From assembly GCF_001424195.1 (NCBI RefSeq), contig NZ_LMOO01000001.1, positions 1,098,569-1,162,568 of the forward strand: a DNA stretch of 64,000 bases, in the 5' to 3' direction. Shown piece by piece: positions 30,301 to 38,003 of this stretch. This DNA comes from Cellulomonas sp. Leaf334 (GTDB lineage: Bacteria > Actinomycetota > Actinomycetes > Actinomycetales > Cellulomonadaceae). A model generated the notes under the pieces. It saw only the letters and a list, made by a program, of their open reading frames with translations. It ran no database searches and was not told where the DNA came from. The first letter of the stretch is position 1. Each line of letters starts with the position of its first letter. Both the position numbers and the translations under genes were made by a program.

Positions 30301-30983
30301 GGCTGCCGGACGTCGGGGTCGCGGTGACCCACCGCCCGGACCGCGCCGTGGTGCTGGTGCGACCCCTGCCCGAGCACGTGGAGCTCCCCCGGGACGTCAC
30401 CGCGGGGCCGGGCCACCTCGAGGTTCCCCTGGGACTCGGTGGCGACGATGCGGGCGTGGTGCGCGTGGACGTGGCGCAGGGGCTGCTGGTCGCCGGACCG
30501 CCCGGTTCGGGCCGATCCACGGTGCTGAGCGTGGTGGCTCACGGTCTTGTACGGGCCGGCGTGCGTGTCCTGCACCTCGTCGACCCCCTCGGTGGGCCGC
30601 GGACCACGCTGGTCGGGGTGCGGGACGTGACACCGGCGGACCTGGCGGTGGCGGACGGCTGCGACGCGGAGGTGCTCCTCGTCGACGACCTGGACGATCT
30701 CCTGCGCGACCACCCCGAGCTCGACGACCAGCTGCCCTCGTCCCTCAGCCTCGTCGCCGGCGTGACCTCGGCGGCGGCGGTGCACGCGTTCCGGGGCACC
30801 GTCGCGGCGCTCGTCCGCCGACGACGCGTTCTCGTCCTCGACGTGCACGACCACGCGTCAGCCGAGCTCGTGGGTGCGCGCGCGGCGTGGTGCGTCGAGC
30901 CGTCCCGTCGGCCCGCGGGACGGGGAGTCCTGCTGACCGGACGGGCCAGCCTCGTCGTGCAGGTCTATGCCGGCGGGTCCTGA
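27348..30983 (+). CDS. EssC/FtsK-SpoIIIE-like secretion ATPase with three ATPase modules
   Basis: This 1211-residue protein resembles the type VII secretion motor EssC. An N-terminal beta-rich region (about 1-190) looks like a degenerate FHA domain, and two transmembrane helices lie at about 203-240. Module 1 has a canonical Walker A AGTTGAGKSE near 500, LLVDFKGG near 526 and LLVVVDELRAL near 597. Module 2 (GGPRSGRTT near 806) and module 3 (AGPPGSGRST near 1048, with VLLVDDLDDLL) carry Arg in place of the Walker Lys. No eccB, eccD, eccE or mycosin gene is near. A WXG100-like gene lies about 19 kb away. The GTG start gives MRFTVLHPDP; no strong ribosome-binding site was seen. Confidence 0.85.
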   Translation: MRFTVLHPDPARGHGLVPTDVEADRGTALSVLRPALARVSGYAGWASAGVRASVADAVLDEHHVVGQPPLVEGCVLRAEPGARPDAEVAVGADWFVAVVAGPDSGGLAAVPPTGQLTVGPSAGAALHHPALAVDDPGLPRVQVRRRGDRVRVRRGDGVLWRRWRPHRPLRLGATTLALRGATRDEVPRAAEPGLESRPATWLAPLLGSVALAVALRQPVLLLAGLAVPLVLVGTAAVTRWRRRHDSREDPTVRDLAALVAATTRAAVRAEDPVVVDQPWDPGGTLAVVGPRALALPVARGVALGTLGTHLTAALVVRTRRPQDWSWCVWAAAPDAELPGPGGMLVVADDPPDPAALARWRASAPASQRLLLLAESSAAVPAWCRARLEVGPRAVRLHGADGRVHDVPRQAVGTDLALTQVRAAMAARATAGRGAGDESTLPVRASLAALEGVPLPDQVAAAWSTSRSGLVVALGLGPGGRTVCVDLVADGPHALVAGTTGAGKSELLTTLVLTLALTHPPDRLAILLVDFKGGTGLGAVAGLPHVLEHVTDLDAAHARRVLASLRAELRRREGVLAAAGARDLLELDPADPTTPPRLLVVVDELRALTEDVPDASAALTRIAAQGRALGVHLVLATQRPAGAVGADLRANVALRIALRVTDPADSTDVLDAPDAARLDPATPGRAWVRRGTRPLEPVQVARPVHVSAAPAARLARPDDGAAWSPAPQDGPPGDDLRGQWLRAATLAAADRPPGEGCPWLPGLPAVVRAADVPLGHGLGLAVSDLPEEQRRGAVRWDPTDGPLLVLGGPRSGRTTTLVTAGLAGLEQGWSVHTVGLPPTAVERLRAGDRHGLLGGDLETDDARAVARLLELLAGPGRPRALLLVDRLDLLLDSLGRLARGAGTERLTALWRGGADGTALAAGADAGAAAMQHAGAFAHRLVLPLADAALDALAGVPAALAGRRTTPGRAVHLHATGADLCQVVLPGLPDVGVAVTHRPDRAVVLVRPLPEHVELPRDVTAGPGHLEVPLGLGGDDAGVVRVDVAQGLLVAGPPGSGRSTVLSVVAHGLVRAGVRVLHLVDPLGGPRTTLVGVRDVTPADLAVADGCDAEVLLVDDLDDLLRDHPELDDQLPSSLSLVAGVTSAAAVHAFRGTVAALVRRRRVLVLDVHDHASAELVGARAAWCVEPSRRPAGRGVLLTGRASLVVQVYAGGS

Positions 30984-31360
30984 CGGTGCGCGGTCGCGGC
31001 CACCGCCGAGGGCAGCAGGAGCCCGACGCCGATCAGCACCGCCACGACCAGCACCACGACGGGCCAGACCGCCGGCTCCGCCCCGAGCCAGCTGATCGCG
31101 AGGACCACGAGCAGGATCTGCCACATGATCAACGGTGAGCGCGCCCACCGACGACCCCGCCAGAGCCCACGGGCTGCGAGCAGGAGCAGGAGCGCGACAC
31201 CCACGGCGAATGCCACGAGGAACAGGCTCGCGCCCGGCATCGCCGCCGCCCCTCGCACGACGTCGGCGGCCCACGCGACGGCCAGGCCGAGGAAGGCGGC
31301 GGCCTCGAGGATCACCAGCAGGCAGACGATGAGGAGCACGGCGGGACGGCGTTCGGTCAC
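30965..31360 (-). CDS. Small four-helix membrane protein of unknown function
   Basis: This 131-residue protein has four predicted transmembrane helices and short loops, with RGLWRGRRWARSPLIMWQ between helices 2 and 3. No catalytic motif is visible. The GTG at 31360 lies 7 nt from a TAGGCT -10-like element. The coding end overlaps the end of the EssC-like gene by 19 bp on the opposite strand. The function is unknown. Confidence 0.7.
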   Translation of the reverse strand: MTERRPAVLLIVCLLVILEAAAFLGLAVAWAADVVRGAAAMPGASLFLVAFAVGVALLLLLAARGLWRGRRWARSPLIMWQILLVVLAISWLGAEPAVWPVVVLVVAVLIGVGLLLPSAVAATAHRQDPPA

Positions 31361-31743
31361 AGGAAGGAGCCTAGGCACGCGACGCACGACGTGTCGCCGC
31401 CCCCGTTGACCTGCACCGACGCTCACTCTCCGTTACCACGGATCCGAGGTGACTCACGCCACCTCGTGTCGTTCGTCACCGCCGGGTGGCGACGCCCGGT
31501 CCTGGACGTTTGTCCGACTGTCCCCCTCACCTGCGGCAACATGCGGGACGCGTCGAGGCACAGCCGGTCCACAGGTGTGACGAACGCCTCAGTCGTTACG
31601 GATATGAAACCTCCTCGTAACCCTTGTGGAGTGACCGGACCGGTGCGAGCCTTGATGCAGTACGTCCCCCACCCCCGATCTCGCGTCCAGACTCGCGCGC
31701 CCTGACCCCGGGCGTCCCTCGACGTGTGCCTAGGAGAGAACTC
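31361..31743 (+). other. Non-coding control region upstream of whiB1
   Basis: No gene was found in this 383-bp interval. It is less GC-biased than its surroundings. A half CRP-like site TGTGA lies at 31576-31580, but its second half is poor. GTTACG at 31595-31600 and CGTAAC at 31616-31621 form an inverted repeat with a 15-nt spacer, and another GTTACC lies near 31433. The last 10 nt before the gene hold the GGAGAGA ribosome-binding site. A long regulated leader is likely, but no promoter could be fixed with confidence. Confidence 0.45.
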
Positions 31744-31992
31744 ATGGATTGGCGCCACCGCGCAGCGTGTCTCGACGAGGACCCGGAGCTGTTCTTCCCC
31801 ATCGGGAACACCGGCCCCGCCCTGCTGCAGATCGACGAGGCGAAGGCCGTCTGCCGCCGCTGCCCCGTCGTCGACACGTGCCTGAAGTGGGCCATCGAGA
31901 CCGGTCAGGACGCGGGCGTCTGGGGCGGCCTCTCCGAGGACGAGCGCCGCGCGCTCAAGCGTCGCACCGCGCGTCAGCGCCGCGCCGGCTGA
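31744..31992 (+). CDS. whiB1: WhiB1-type iron-sulfur transcription regulator
   Basis: This 82-residue Wbl protein has the four cluster-binding cysteines at C9, C37, C40 and C46. The turn motif GVWGG follows, then a basic C-terminus (RRALKRRTARQRR) that contacts DNA. The [4Fe-4S] form usually binds the primary sigma factor, and the cluster reacts with nitric oxide. The opening MDWRHRAAC and the spacing match WhiB1 more closely than other Wbl classes. A pdtaS-type kinase gene is convergent downstream, as with Rv3219 and Rv3220c in M. tuberculosis. The ATG follows AGGAGAGAA. Confidence 0.93.
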   Translation: MDWRHRAACLDEDPELFFPIGNTGPALLQIDEAKAVCRRCPVVDTCLKWAIETGQDAGVWGGLSEDERRALKRRTARQRRAG

Positions 31993-32017
31993 CCGCACCG
32001 ACACCGCTCGACGTCCG

Positions 32018-32044
32018 GCCCCGCTGCGCACCGCGCGGCGGGGC
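32018..32044 (+). terminator. Terminator hairpin after whiB1
   Basis: GCCCCGCTGCGC and GCGCGGCGGGGC form a 12-bp stem with one G-T pair and an ACC loop, 25 bp after the whiB1 stop. There is no T-tract. It may serve both convergent genes. Confidence 0.6.
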
Positions 32045-32145
32045 TGAGTCATGTCCGGGCCGAGCCACGTCCGGGTCGGACCTTGCGGGCCGGTCGGCGG
32101 CCCCTGGACCTCCGCGAGGTCTGCCGCGTTGCTCGTGGCCGCTCG

Positions 32146-33627
32146 TCAGATCAGCGCCGCGGCGTCCCGAGGTCCACGCAGCCGCGCCTCGATGACCACG
32201 GACGTGCCGCCGCCCTCGCGGCTCGCCCACTCGATGGTGCCGCGCATCTCGTTGGTGACCAGGGTCGACACGATCTGCGTCCCGAGCCCGGTACCCGCCC
32301 CGCGCTCGGTAGGCAGCCCGGACCCGTCGTCGGCCACCTCGACGCGCAGCGCGTCGTCCTGCCGCGCGACGATGACCTCGACCGTCCCCGACTCGCGCCC
32401 CTCGAACCCGTGCTCGACCGCGTTCGTGACCAGCTCGGTCAGGATGAGCGCGAGCGCCGTGGCGTCCTCCGCGGGGATCGACCCGAACGACCCGCGCACC
32501 AGCGTGCGCACGTGCGCACCCTCCGTCGCCACGTCCGCGGCGAGCCGCAGGCTGCGACCGACGAGGTCGTCGAACGGCACGCTCTCGTCGAGCGTCTGCG
32601 ACAACGTCTCGTGCACGAGCGCGATCGTGGCGACCCGCCGCATCGCCTCACCGAGCGCCTCCTTGGCCTCGGGCGACGCCACGCGCCGGGACTGGAGCCG
32701 CAAGAGGGCCGCGACCGTCTGGAGGTTGTTCTTCACGCGGTGGTGGATCTCGCGGATCGTGGCGTCCTTGGTGATGAGCTCGCGCTCGCGGCGCCGCAGC
32801 TCCGAGACGTCGCGGCACAGCAGCACCGCACCGACCCGCTGCCCGTGCTCGGTCAGGGGTACCGCGCGCAGCGACAGCGCGACCCCGCGCGCCTCGACGT
32901 CGACCCGCCACGGAGCACGCCCCATGAGCACCAGCGGCATCGACTCGTCGACGGTGTCGTGCTGCTCGATCAGCTCGGCGGTCACCTCGACCAGCGACCG
33001 CCCGACGAGGTCGCCCACCACGCCGAGCCGGTGGAAGCACGACAGGGCGTTGGGGCTCGCGTACAGCACCTCGCCCTCGGAGTTGAGGCGGACCAGCCCG
33101 TCCCCGACGCGCGGGGCTCCGCGGCGCGGCCCGGTAGGGGCGTCGGGAGCGGGGAACTCACCCCGACCGACCATCGCGAAGACGTCGTCGGCCGCCTCGA
33201 CGTAGTTGAGCTCGAGACGGCTGGGGGTGCGCGCTCCTCCCAGGTTGGTCTGACGGGCGAGCACCGCGATGGCCTTGCCGCGCCGGACCACGGGGACGGC
33301 CTCCTCGCGCACCGCGTACGACCCGAACCAGCGCGGCTCGCGCGAGCGCTGCGCGGCGCGCTCGTCCAGCGACCGCTGCAGCTGGGGCCGCTGGCCCTCC
33401 GGGGCGCTCGACCCGACGACGTCGTCGTAGTGGACTGTCGCGCCGGTCGAGGGACGGGCCTGGGCGATCGCGACGAAGTCACCGTCCGTCGTGGGCAGCC
33501 ACAGCACGAGGTCGGCGAACGCGAGGTCGGACAGCACCTGCCAGTCTCCGACCAGAAGGTGCAGCCACTCCAGGTCGTGAGCATCGAGCGCGGCGTATCG
33601 AGCGGCGAGGGTGCTCAGCGTGGACAC
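32146..33627 (-). CDS. pdtaS: PdtaS-type sensor histidine kinase (HisKA_2)
   Basis: This 493-residue soluble kinase has an N-terminal GAF-like domain (about 1-150), a PAS domain (about 165-285) and a HisKA_2 domain with the phosphoaccepting His in IREIHHRVKNNLQTVAALL. A HATPase_c domain follows with LTELVTNAVEHGF and GTGLGTQIVSTLV. It has no transmembrane segment. PdtaS acts on the ANTAR-domain regulator PdtaR, which controls transcription antitermination. No pdtaR lies in the window. The GTG at 33627 lies 7 nt after a TACCCT element. The neighbouring whiB1 supports orthology. Confidence 0.9.
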   Translation of the reverse strand: MSTLSTLAARYAALDAHDLEWLHLLVGDWQVLSDLAFADLVLWLPTTDGDFVAIAQARPSTGATVHYDDVVGSSAPEGQRPQLQRSLDERAAQRSREPRWFGSYAVREEAVPVVRRGKAIAVLARQTNLGGARTPSRLELNYVEAADDVFAMVGRGEFPAPDAPTGPRRGAPRVGDGLVRLNSEGEVLYASPNALSCFHRLGVVGDLVGRSLVEVTAELIEQHDTVDESMPLVLMGRAPWRVDVEARGVALSLRAVPLTEHGQRVGAVLLCRDVSELRRRERELITKDATIREIHHRVKNNLQTVAALLRLQSRRVASPEAKEALGEAMRRVATIALVHETLSQTLDESVPFDDLVGRSLRLAADVATEGAHVRTLVRGSFGSIPAEDATALALILTELVTNAVEHGFEGRESGTVEVIVARQDDALRVEVADDGSGLPTERGAGTGLGTQIVSTLVTNEMRGTIEWASREGGGTSVVIEARLRGPRDAAALI

Positions 33628-33727
33628 GGGCACCAGGGTAGGTGGCGGCGGACCGGTGGTGAGCAGGACGGCCAGGACGTGGGCGGATAGCCTCGGAGCC
33701 ACCGACTCGATCACCGAAGGACCCACC

Positions 33728-34270
33728 GTGCGACTGAGCGTGACTCTCGACCTCCCGACGGACGCGCACGCCGCGGCGCTGCTGCTGGCGGACCCCGAGT
33801 ACGTGCACCAGAAGGTCCGTGCCAGCGGCGCGTTCGAGCAGCACGTGGACATCACCGGTTCCGCGGCCGACGCGTTCACGGTGACGACCCGGCGAGCCCT
33901 GCCCACCGACCAGATCCCTGCCCATCTGCGGAGCTTCGTCGGCAGCCAGATCGACGTGCGGCAGGTCGAGGCGTGGGAGGCACCCGCGCCGGACGGGTCC
34001 CGCGTCGGGACGGTCGTCGTGGAGATCGCCGGCGCCCCCGTCCGGCTCAGCGGACGCACCGCACTGACCCCGACCGGCACGGGTGCGACGACGGTGACGT
34101 ACGACGGCGAGCTCCGCGCGAGCGTGCCGCTCTTCGCCTCCGCGATCGAGCAGGCGACCGCCGGTGCGATCCGGTCTGCGCTGGAGGTCGAGCAGGGTGT
34201 GGCACGCGAGTGGATCAGCGGTCGGGCCGGCGGTCCTGCCGATGGTCACGGACAGGCTCCGCAGCCGTAA
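33728..34270 (+). CDS. DUF2505-type protein
   Basis: This 180-residue protein starts with RLSVTLDLPTDAHAAALLL and contains PTDQIPAHLRSFVGSQIDV. It ends in a strand-helix with ASAIEQATAGAIRSALEVEQ. This layout is typical of the DUF2505 family of actinobacterial SRPBCC-like proteins, which are thought to bind a hydrophobic ligand. No catalytic residues can be assigned. The GTG at 33728 has AAGGA upstream, and a TAGCCT element lies near 33688. It is divergent from pdtaS. Confidence 0.75.
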   Translation: MRLSVTLDLPTDAHAAALLLADPEYVHQKVRASGAFEQHVDITGSAADAFTVTTRRALPTDQIPAHLRSFVGSQIDVRQVEAWEAPAPDGSRVGTVVVEIAGAPVRLSGRTALTPTGTGATTVTYDGELRASVPLFASAIEQATAGAIRSALEVEQGVAREWISGRAGGPADGHGQAPQP

Positions 34271-34364
34271 CGATTCGGTAACACGGACCGATGTCCATAT
34301 CGCTCTGACCTGCAGGAACGTCGGTGTGGGATCGCTACCACGGCATTTCCCCCACTCCTCGTCC

Positions 34365-34393
34365 TTGACACTCGGTGAGGCGCCGACGACAGT
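34365..34393 (+). promoter_or_regulatory. Promoter of the cellobiose uptake operon
   Basis: A perfect -35 hexamer TTGACA (34365-34370) is followed after 17 bp by GACAGT (34388-34393), giving transcription from about 34400. The operator described next lies just downstream. Confidence 0.55.
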
Positions 34394-34406
34394 ACTCCGC
34401 AGCGCG

Positions 34407-34420
34407 TGGGAACGCTCCCG
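34407..34420. promoter_or_regulatory. CebR/CelR-type operator
   Basis: TGGGAACGCTCCCG matches the actinobacterial CebR/CelR box TGGGAGCGCTCCCA at 12 of 14 positions. It lies at about +7 to +20 of the predicted start point, where bound repressor would block elongation. The LacI-type repressor gene of this locus is the likely partner. Confidence 0.75.
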
Positions 34421-34557
34421 CAATCACTGCGGAAGGGAACGTGACCGCGCCGGGTCCACACGGCCCAACCCGATGTTCGCACGCCCCCTTCGGTGGGTGG
34501 ACGACGGGTGCCCTAGGGGTACGGCGAGGACGCCGTCCGACTGACAAGGGAGTCACA

Positions 34558-35859
34558 GTGCGCAAGACCACCAGCAAGATGTGGGCAGCCGCGGCGGGGG
34601 TCACGGGCATCGCCCTCCTCGCCACCGCCTGCTCGGGCAACGCGGAGACGCCCAGCGACGAGGGTTCTGAGGGCGGTTCCGAGAACATCACCCTGACGCT
34701 GGGCACGTTCAACGAGCCCGGCTACACGGACGAGATGTTCGCCGCGTACGAGGCCGAGAACCCGGGCATCACGATCGAGAACAAGAAGGCCGCGACCTCG
34801 AACGAGGCCCGCGACAACCTGAACACGCGCCTCGCGTCGGGTTCGGGTTCCTCCGACATCGAGATGATCGAGATCGACTGGCTTCCGGAGCTCATGACGT
34901 ACCCGGAGAAGTTCACCGACCTGTCGGACCCGGCCCTCGACGGCCGCTGGCTCGACTGGAAGGTCGCGCAGGCCACGACGCCTGACGGCATCCTCCTCGG
35001 CTACGGCACGGACATCGGCCCGGAGGCCATCGCGTTCCGCAGCGACCTGCTCGCCGCGGCCGGCCTGCCCTCCACCCGTGAGGAGGTCGCTGCCGAGCTC
35101 GGTGGCGCCGACGCCACGTGGGACGACTACTTCGCGTTCGGCAAGCGCTACACCGAGGCGACCGGCAAGCCCTTCTTCGACGCTGCTGGTGCCATCTACC
35201 AGGGCATGATCAACCAGGTCGAGAACGCCTACGAGGAGGAGGACGGCACGATCATCGCCGCCACCAACCCCGAGGTCAAGGAGATCTACGACGCCGTCAC
35301 CACCGCCTCGGTCACCGACAACCTGTCGGCGCACCTCGGCCAGTGGAGCGACGACTGGACCGCCTCGTTCCAGACGGACGGCTTCGCGACCATGCTGGCC
35401 CCGGGCTGGATGCTCGGTGTCATCGAGGGCAACTCCGCCGGCGTCGTCGGCTGGGACATCGCGGACGTCTTCCCCGGCGGTGCCGGCAACTGGGGCGGTT
35501 CGTTCCTGACCGTTCCCGCGCAGAGCAAGCACCCTGAAGAGGCCAAGAAGCTCGCTGCGTGGCTCACCGCCCCGGAGCAGCAGATCCAGGCGTACAAGAA
35601 CAAGGGCACGTTCCCGAGCCAGGTCGAGGCGCTCGCCTCGGAGGAGCTGCTCAGCTCCACGAACGCGTTCTTCAACGACGCCCCGGCCGGCCAGATCCTG
35701 GCCAACCGCGCCGTCGGCATCGTCGCCCCGTTCAAGGGCCCGAACTACTTCGCCGTCAACGACGCGATGCAGTCGGCTCTGACCGAGGTCGACGTCAACG
35801 GTGGTGACGCCGCTGCACAGTGGGACACGTTCGTCTCCGCGGTCAACGCACTCGGCTGA
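34558..35859 (+). CDS. cebE: Cellobiose/cellodextrin ABC transporter, substrate-binding lipoprotein (CebE-like)
   Basis: This 433-residue lipoprotein has an N-terminal signal ending in LLATACSG, with the lipobox Cys near 25, then an acidic Gly/Ser-rich linker. The body is a type 1 sugar-binding fold with LTLGTFNEPGYTDEMFAAYE and many Trp residues that could stack on sugars. It delivers oligosaccharide to the permeases encoded next. The cellobiose assignment rests on similarity to CebE, the CebR-type operator upstream and the CebR-like gene at the end. The GTG at 34558 has AAGGGAG upstream. No ATPase gene is present; an MsiK-like ATPase elsewhere probably serves, as in Streptomyces. Confidence 0.85.
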   Translation: MRKTTSKMWAAAAGVTGIALLATACSGNAETPSDEGSEGGSENITLTLGTFNEPGYTDEMFAAYEAENPGITIENKKAATSNEARDNLNTRLASGSGSSDIEMIEIDWLPELMTYPEKFTDLSDPALDGRWLDWKVAQATTPDGILLGYGTDIGPEAIAFRSDLLAAAGLPSTREEVAAELGGADATWDDYFAFGKRYTEATGKPFFDAAGAIYQGMINQVENAYEEEDGTIIAATNPEVKEIYDAVTTASVTDNLSAHLGQWSDDWTASFQTDGFATMLAPGWMLGVIEGNSAGVVGWDIADVFPGGAGNWGGSFLTVPAQSKHPEEAKKLAAWLTAPEQQIQAYKNKGTFPSQVEALASEELLSSTNAFFNDAPAGQILANRAVGIVAPFKGPNYFAVNDAMQSALTEVDVNGGDAAAQWDTFVSAVNALG

Positions 35860-35870
35860 CGCACGCCACG

Positions 35871-35906
35871 GGGCCGGGCCGATGGGTCAATCCATCGGCC
35901 CGGCCC
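35871..35906 (+). terminator. Intercistronic hairpin between cebE and cebF
   Basis: A perfect 15-bp stem (GGGCCGGGCCGATGG with CCATCGGCCCGGCCC) has a 6-nt loop and no T-tract. It probably stabilises the cebE mRNA or causes partial termination, so that the binding protein is made in excess over the permeases. Confidence 0.75.
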
Positions 35907-35947
35907 TGCCCGCGTAGGCTCCTGACCACCGCCACGAAGGACACCTG

Positions 35948-36955
35948 ATGGCCACCTCCACCACCCCACCCCAGCTCGACAGCGGTCGGCTGCGCGACCC
36001 CGAGCGCGCCCCGCGCCGGGTCGGCTTCAGCCAGACCCTCGGTCGCTGGGACGTCAAGGTCTCGCCCTACCTCTACATCTCGCCGTTCTTCATCCTCTTC
36101 GCTCTCACGGGTCTGTTCCCGCTCGTGTACACGGCCTACGTGTCCGTGCACGACTGGAACCTGATCGGCGGCAAGGGTGCCTTCGTCGGCTTCGAGAACT
36201 ACCTGTTCGTCGTCCAGGAGCCGAACTTCTGGAAGAGCCTGCGCAACACGTTCAGCATCTTCCTCCTGTCGACGGTCCCCCAGCTGATCATCGCGATCGT
36301 GCTCGCGGCCCTCCTCGACGCGAACCTGCGCGCGCGCACCTTCTGGCGGATGGGCGTCCTCCTGCCCTACGTCGTCGCGCCGGTCGCTGTCAGCCTCATC
36401 TTCGGCAAGCTCTTCGCCGACAAGTCCGGTCTCATCAACACGGTGCTCGGCTACGTCGGCATCGACCCGATCGGCTGGCACGCGCAGATCCTGCCCAGCC
36501 ACATCGCGATCGCGACGATGGTGGACTTCCGCTGGACCGGCTACAACACGCTGATCCTGCTCGCCGCGATGCAGGCCATCCCGCGCGACCTGTACGAGGC
36601 GGCCGTCCTGGACGGTGCCACGCGGGTGCGCCAGTTCTTCTCGGTCACCGTCCCGATGCTGCGCCCGACGATCATCTTCGTGGTCATCACGTCGACGATC
36701 GGTGGCCTGCAGATCTTCGACGAGCCACGCCTGTTCGACCAGACCGGCCAAGGTGGCCCGAGCCGCCAGTGGATGACGGCGACCATGTACATCTACGAGC
36801 TCGGCTGGGGCAACCAGAAGAGCTTCGGACGAGCGTCCGCGGTCGCGTGGATCCTGTTCGTCATCATCCTCGTCATCGGCCTGATCAACTTCTCGATCAC
36901 GCGCAGGATCTCGTCCGACTCGTCGACGACCAAGCGGAAGAAGGTTTCCCGATGA
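35948..36955 (+). CDS. cebF: Sugar ABC transporter permease (CebF-like)
   Basis: This 335-residue CUT1 permease has six transmembrane helices. The first follows a 45-residue cytoplasmic tail (YLYISPFFILFALTGLFPLV). The coupling EAA loop is seen as DLYEAAVLDGATRVRQFFSV. This is the MalF-type subunit, with ARNTFSIFLLSTVPQ-like segments before the core. It forms a heterodimer with the next gene product. The ATG at 35948 has GAAGGA upstream. The stop overlaps the next start (ATGA). Confidence 0.88.
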   Translation: MATSTTPPQLDSGRLRDPERAPRRVGFSQTLGRWDVKVSPYLYISPFFILFALTGLFPLVYTAYVSVHDWNLIGGKGAFVGFENYLFVVQEPNFWKSLRNTFSIFLLSTVPQLIIAIVLAALLDANLRARTFWRMGVLLPYVVAPVAVSLIFGKLFADKSGLINTVLGYVGIDPIGWHAQILPSHIAIATMVDFRWTGYNTLILLAAMQAIPRDLYEAAVLDGATRVRQFFSVTVPMLRPTIIFVVITSTIGGLQIFDEPRLFDQTGQGGPSRQWMTATMYIYELGWGNQKSFGRASAVAWILFVIILVIGLINFSITRRISSDSSTTKRKKVSR

Positions 36956-37866
36956 GCGCCCCCTCGCTCCCGGTCATCCAGCAGACCGCCGGCCGCGGCG
37001 CTGCCCGCGCCGCCGGGCGCAGCCGCTCGACGGCCGCAGGCTCCGAGCGCCGGCCGGGCTGGGTCACGTACGCCCTGATCGGCGTCGCGGTCGCCCTGGC
37101 CATCGCGCCGCTGTACTACGCCTTCCTGCTCGCGTCGTCGAACTCGGCGTACATCGCGCAGAACCCGATCCCGTCGCTGATCCCGCAGGGCGAGTTCTTC
37201 ACGAACGTCGGCAAGGTCCTCAACGGCGACATCCCGTTCTGGAAGGCGCTCGGCAACTCGATCATCGTCGGGACGATCACCGCGCTCTCCGTGGTGCTGT
37301 TCTCCACGCTGGCCGGGTTCTCGTTCTCCAAGCTGCGGTTCCGTGGACGCAACGCCCTGCTGGTGTTCGTCATCGCCACGACCGCCGTGCCGACGCAGCT
37401 CGGCATCGTCCCGCTGTTCATCGTCATGTCCCAGCTCGGGTGGACCGGCAAGCTCGTCGCCGTCATCGTCCCGGGTCTGGTCACCGCGTTCGGTGTCTTC
37501 TGGATGACGCAGTACCTCGAGTCGGCCCTGCCGTACGAGCTCGTCGAGGCCGCTCGCGTCGACGGCGCATCGATGATCCGGACCTTCTGGCACATCGCCC
37601 TCCCGGCGGCGCGCCCGGCGGCCGTGATGCTCGGCCTCTTCACGTTCGTCTCGTCGTGGACGAACTTCTTCTGGCCGTTCATCGTCCTGGGACCGCAGAA
37701 CCCGACTCTGCCGGTCGTCCTCCAGCTGCTCCAGGCGTCGTACTTCAAGGACATGTCCCTGATCATGGCGGGCGTCACCATCTCCACGATCCCGCTCATC
37801 ATCCTGTTCTTCATCGCCGGCCGTCAGCTCGTCGCCGGCATCATGCAGGGTGCCGTCAAGGGCTGA
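36952..37866 (+). CDS. cebG: Sugar ABC transporter permease (CebG-like)
   Basis: This 304-residue CUT1 permease of the MalG type has six transmembrane helices after a tail of about 35 residues. The EAA loop is visible in ELVEAARVDGASMIRTFWHI, and the C-terminus ends GIMQGAVKG, a typical MalG ending. With CebF it forms the pore. It overlaps cebF by 4 bp. A strong terminator follows, so the LacI gene is probably transcribed separately. Confidence 0.88.
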   Translation: MSAPSLPVIQQTAGRGAARAAGRSRSTAAGSERRPGWVTYALIGVAVALAIAPLYYAFLLASSNSAYIAQNPIPSLIPQGEFFTNVGKVLNGDIPFWKALGNSIIVGTITALSVVLFSTLAGFSFSKLRFRGRNALLVFVIATTAVPTQLGIVPLFIVMSQLGWTGKLVAVIVPGLVTAFGVFWMTQYLESALPYELVEAARVDGASMIRTFWHIALPAARPAAVMLGLFTFVSSWTNFFWPFIVLGPQNPTLPVVLQLLQASYFKDMSLIMAGVTISTIPLIILFFIAGRQLVAGIMQGAVKG

Positions 37867-37919
37867 TCCGCGCACACTGTTCGTGGCACGCCCCGGGCGT
37901 GAGCCCGGTGGATGGGAAG

Positions 37920-37946
37920 GGCGGGGTGCTACCCCAGCACCCCGCC
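37920..37946 (+). terminator. Rho-independent-type terminator after cebG
   Basis: GGCGGGGTGCT and AGCACCCCGCC make a perfect 11-bp stem with an ACCCC loop, followed by TTTCTC. It closes the cebEFG operon. Confidence 0.8.
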
Positions 37947-38003
37947 TTTCTCATCACCAGCTAGTCATCGCTGCCTCGGCAGCCACAGGAGGGAAGACCA
38001 ACG

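Noticed and set aside
27107-30520. 1137-codon minus-strand frame opposite the EssC-like gene
   Set aside because: Its Ser/Arg/Thr-rich composition is a high-GC artefact. The plus strand has clear ATPase motifs.
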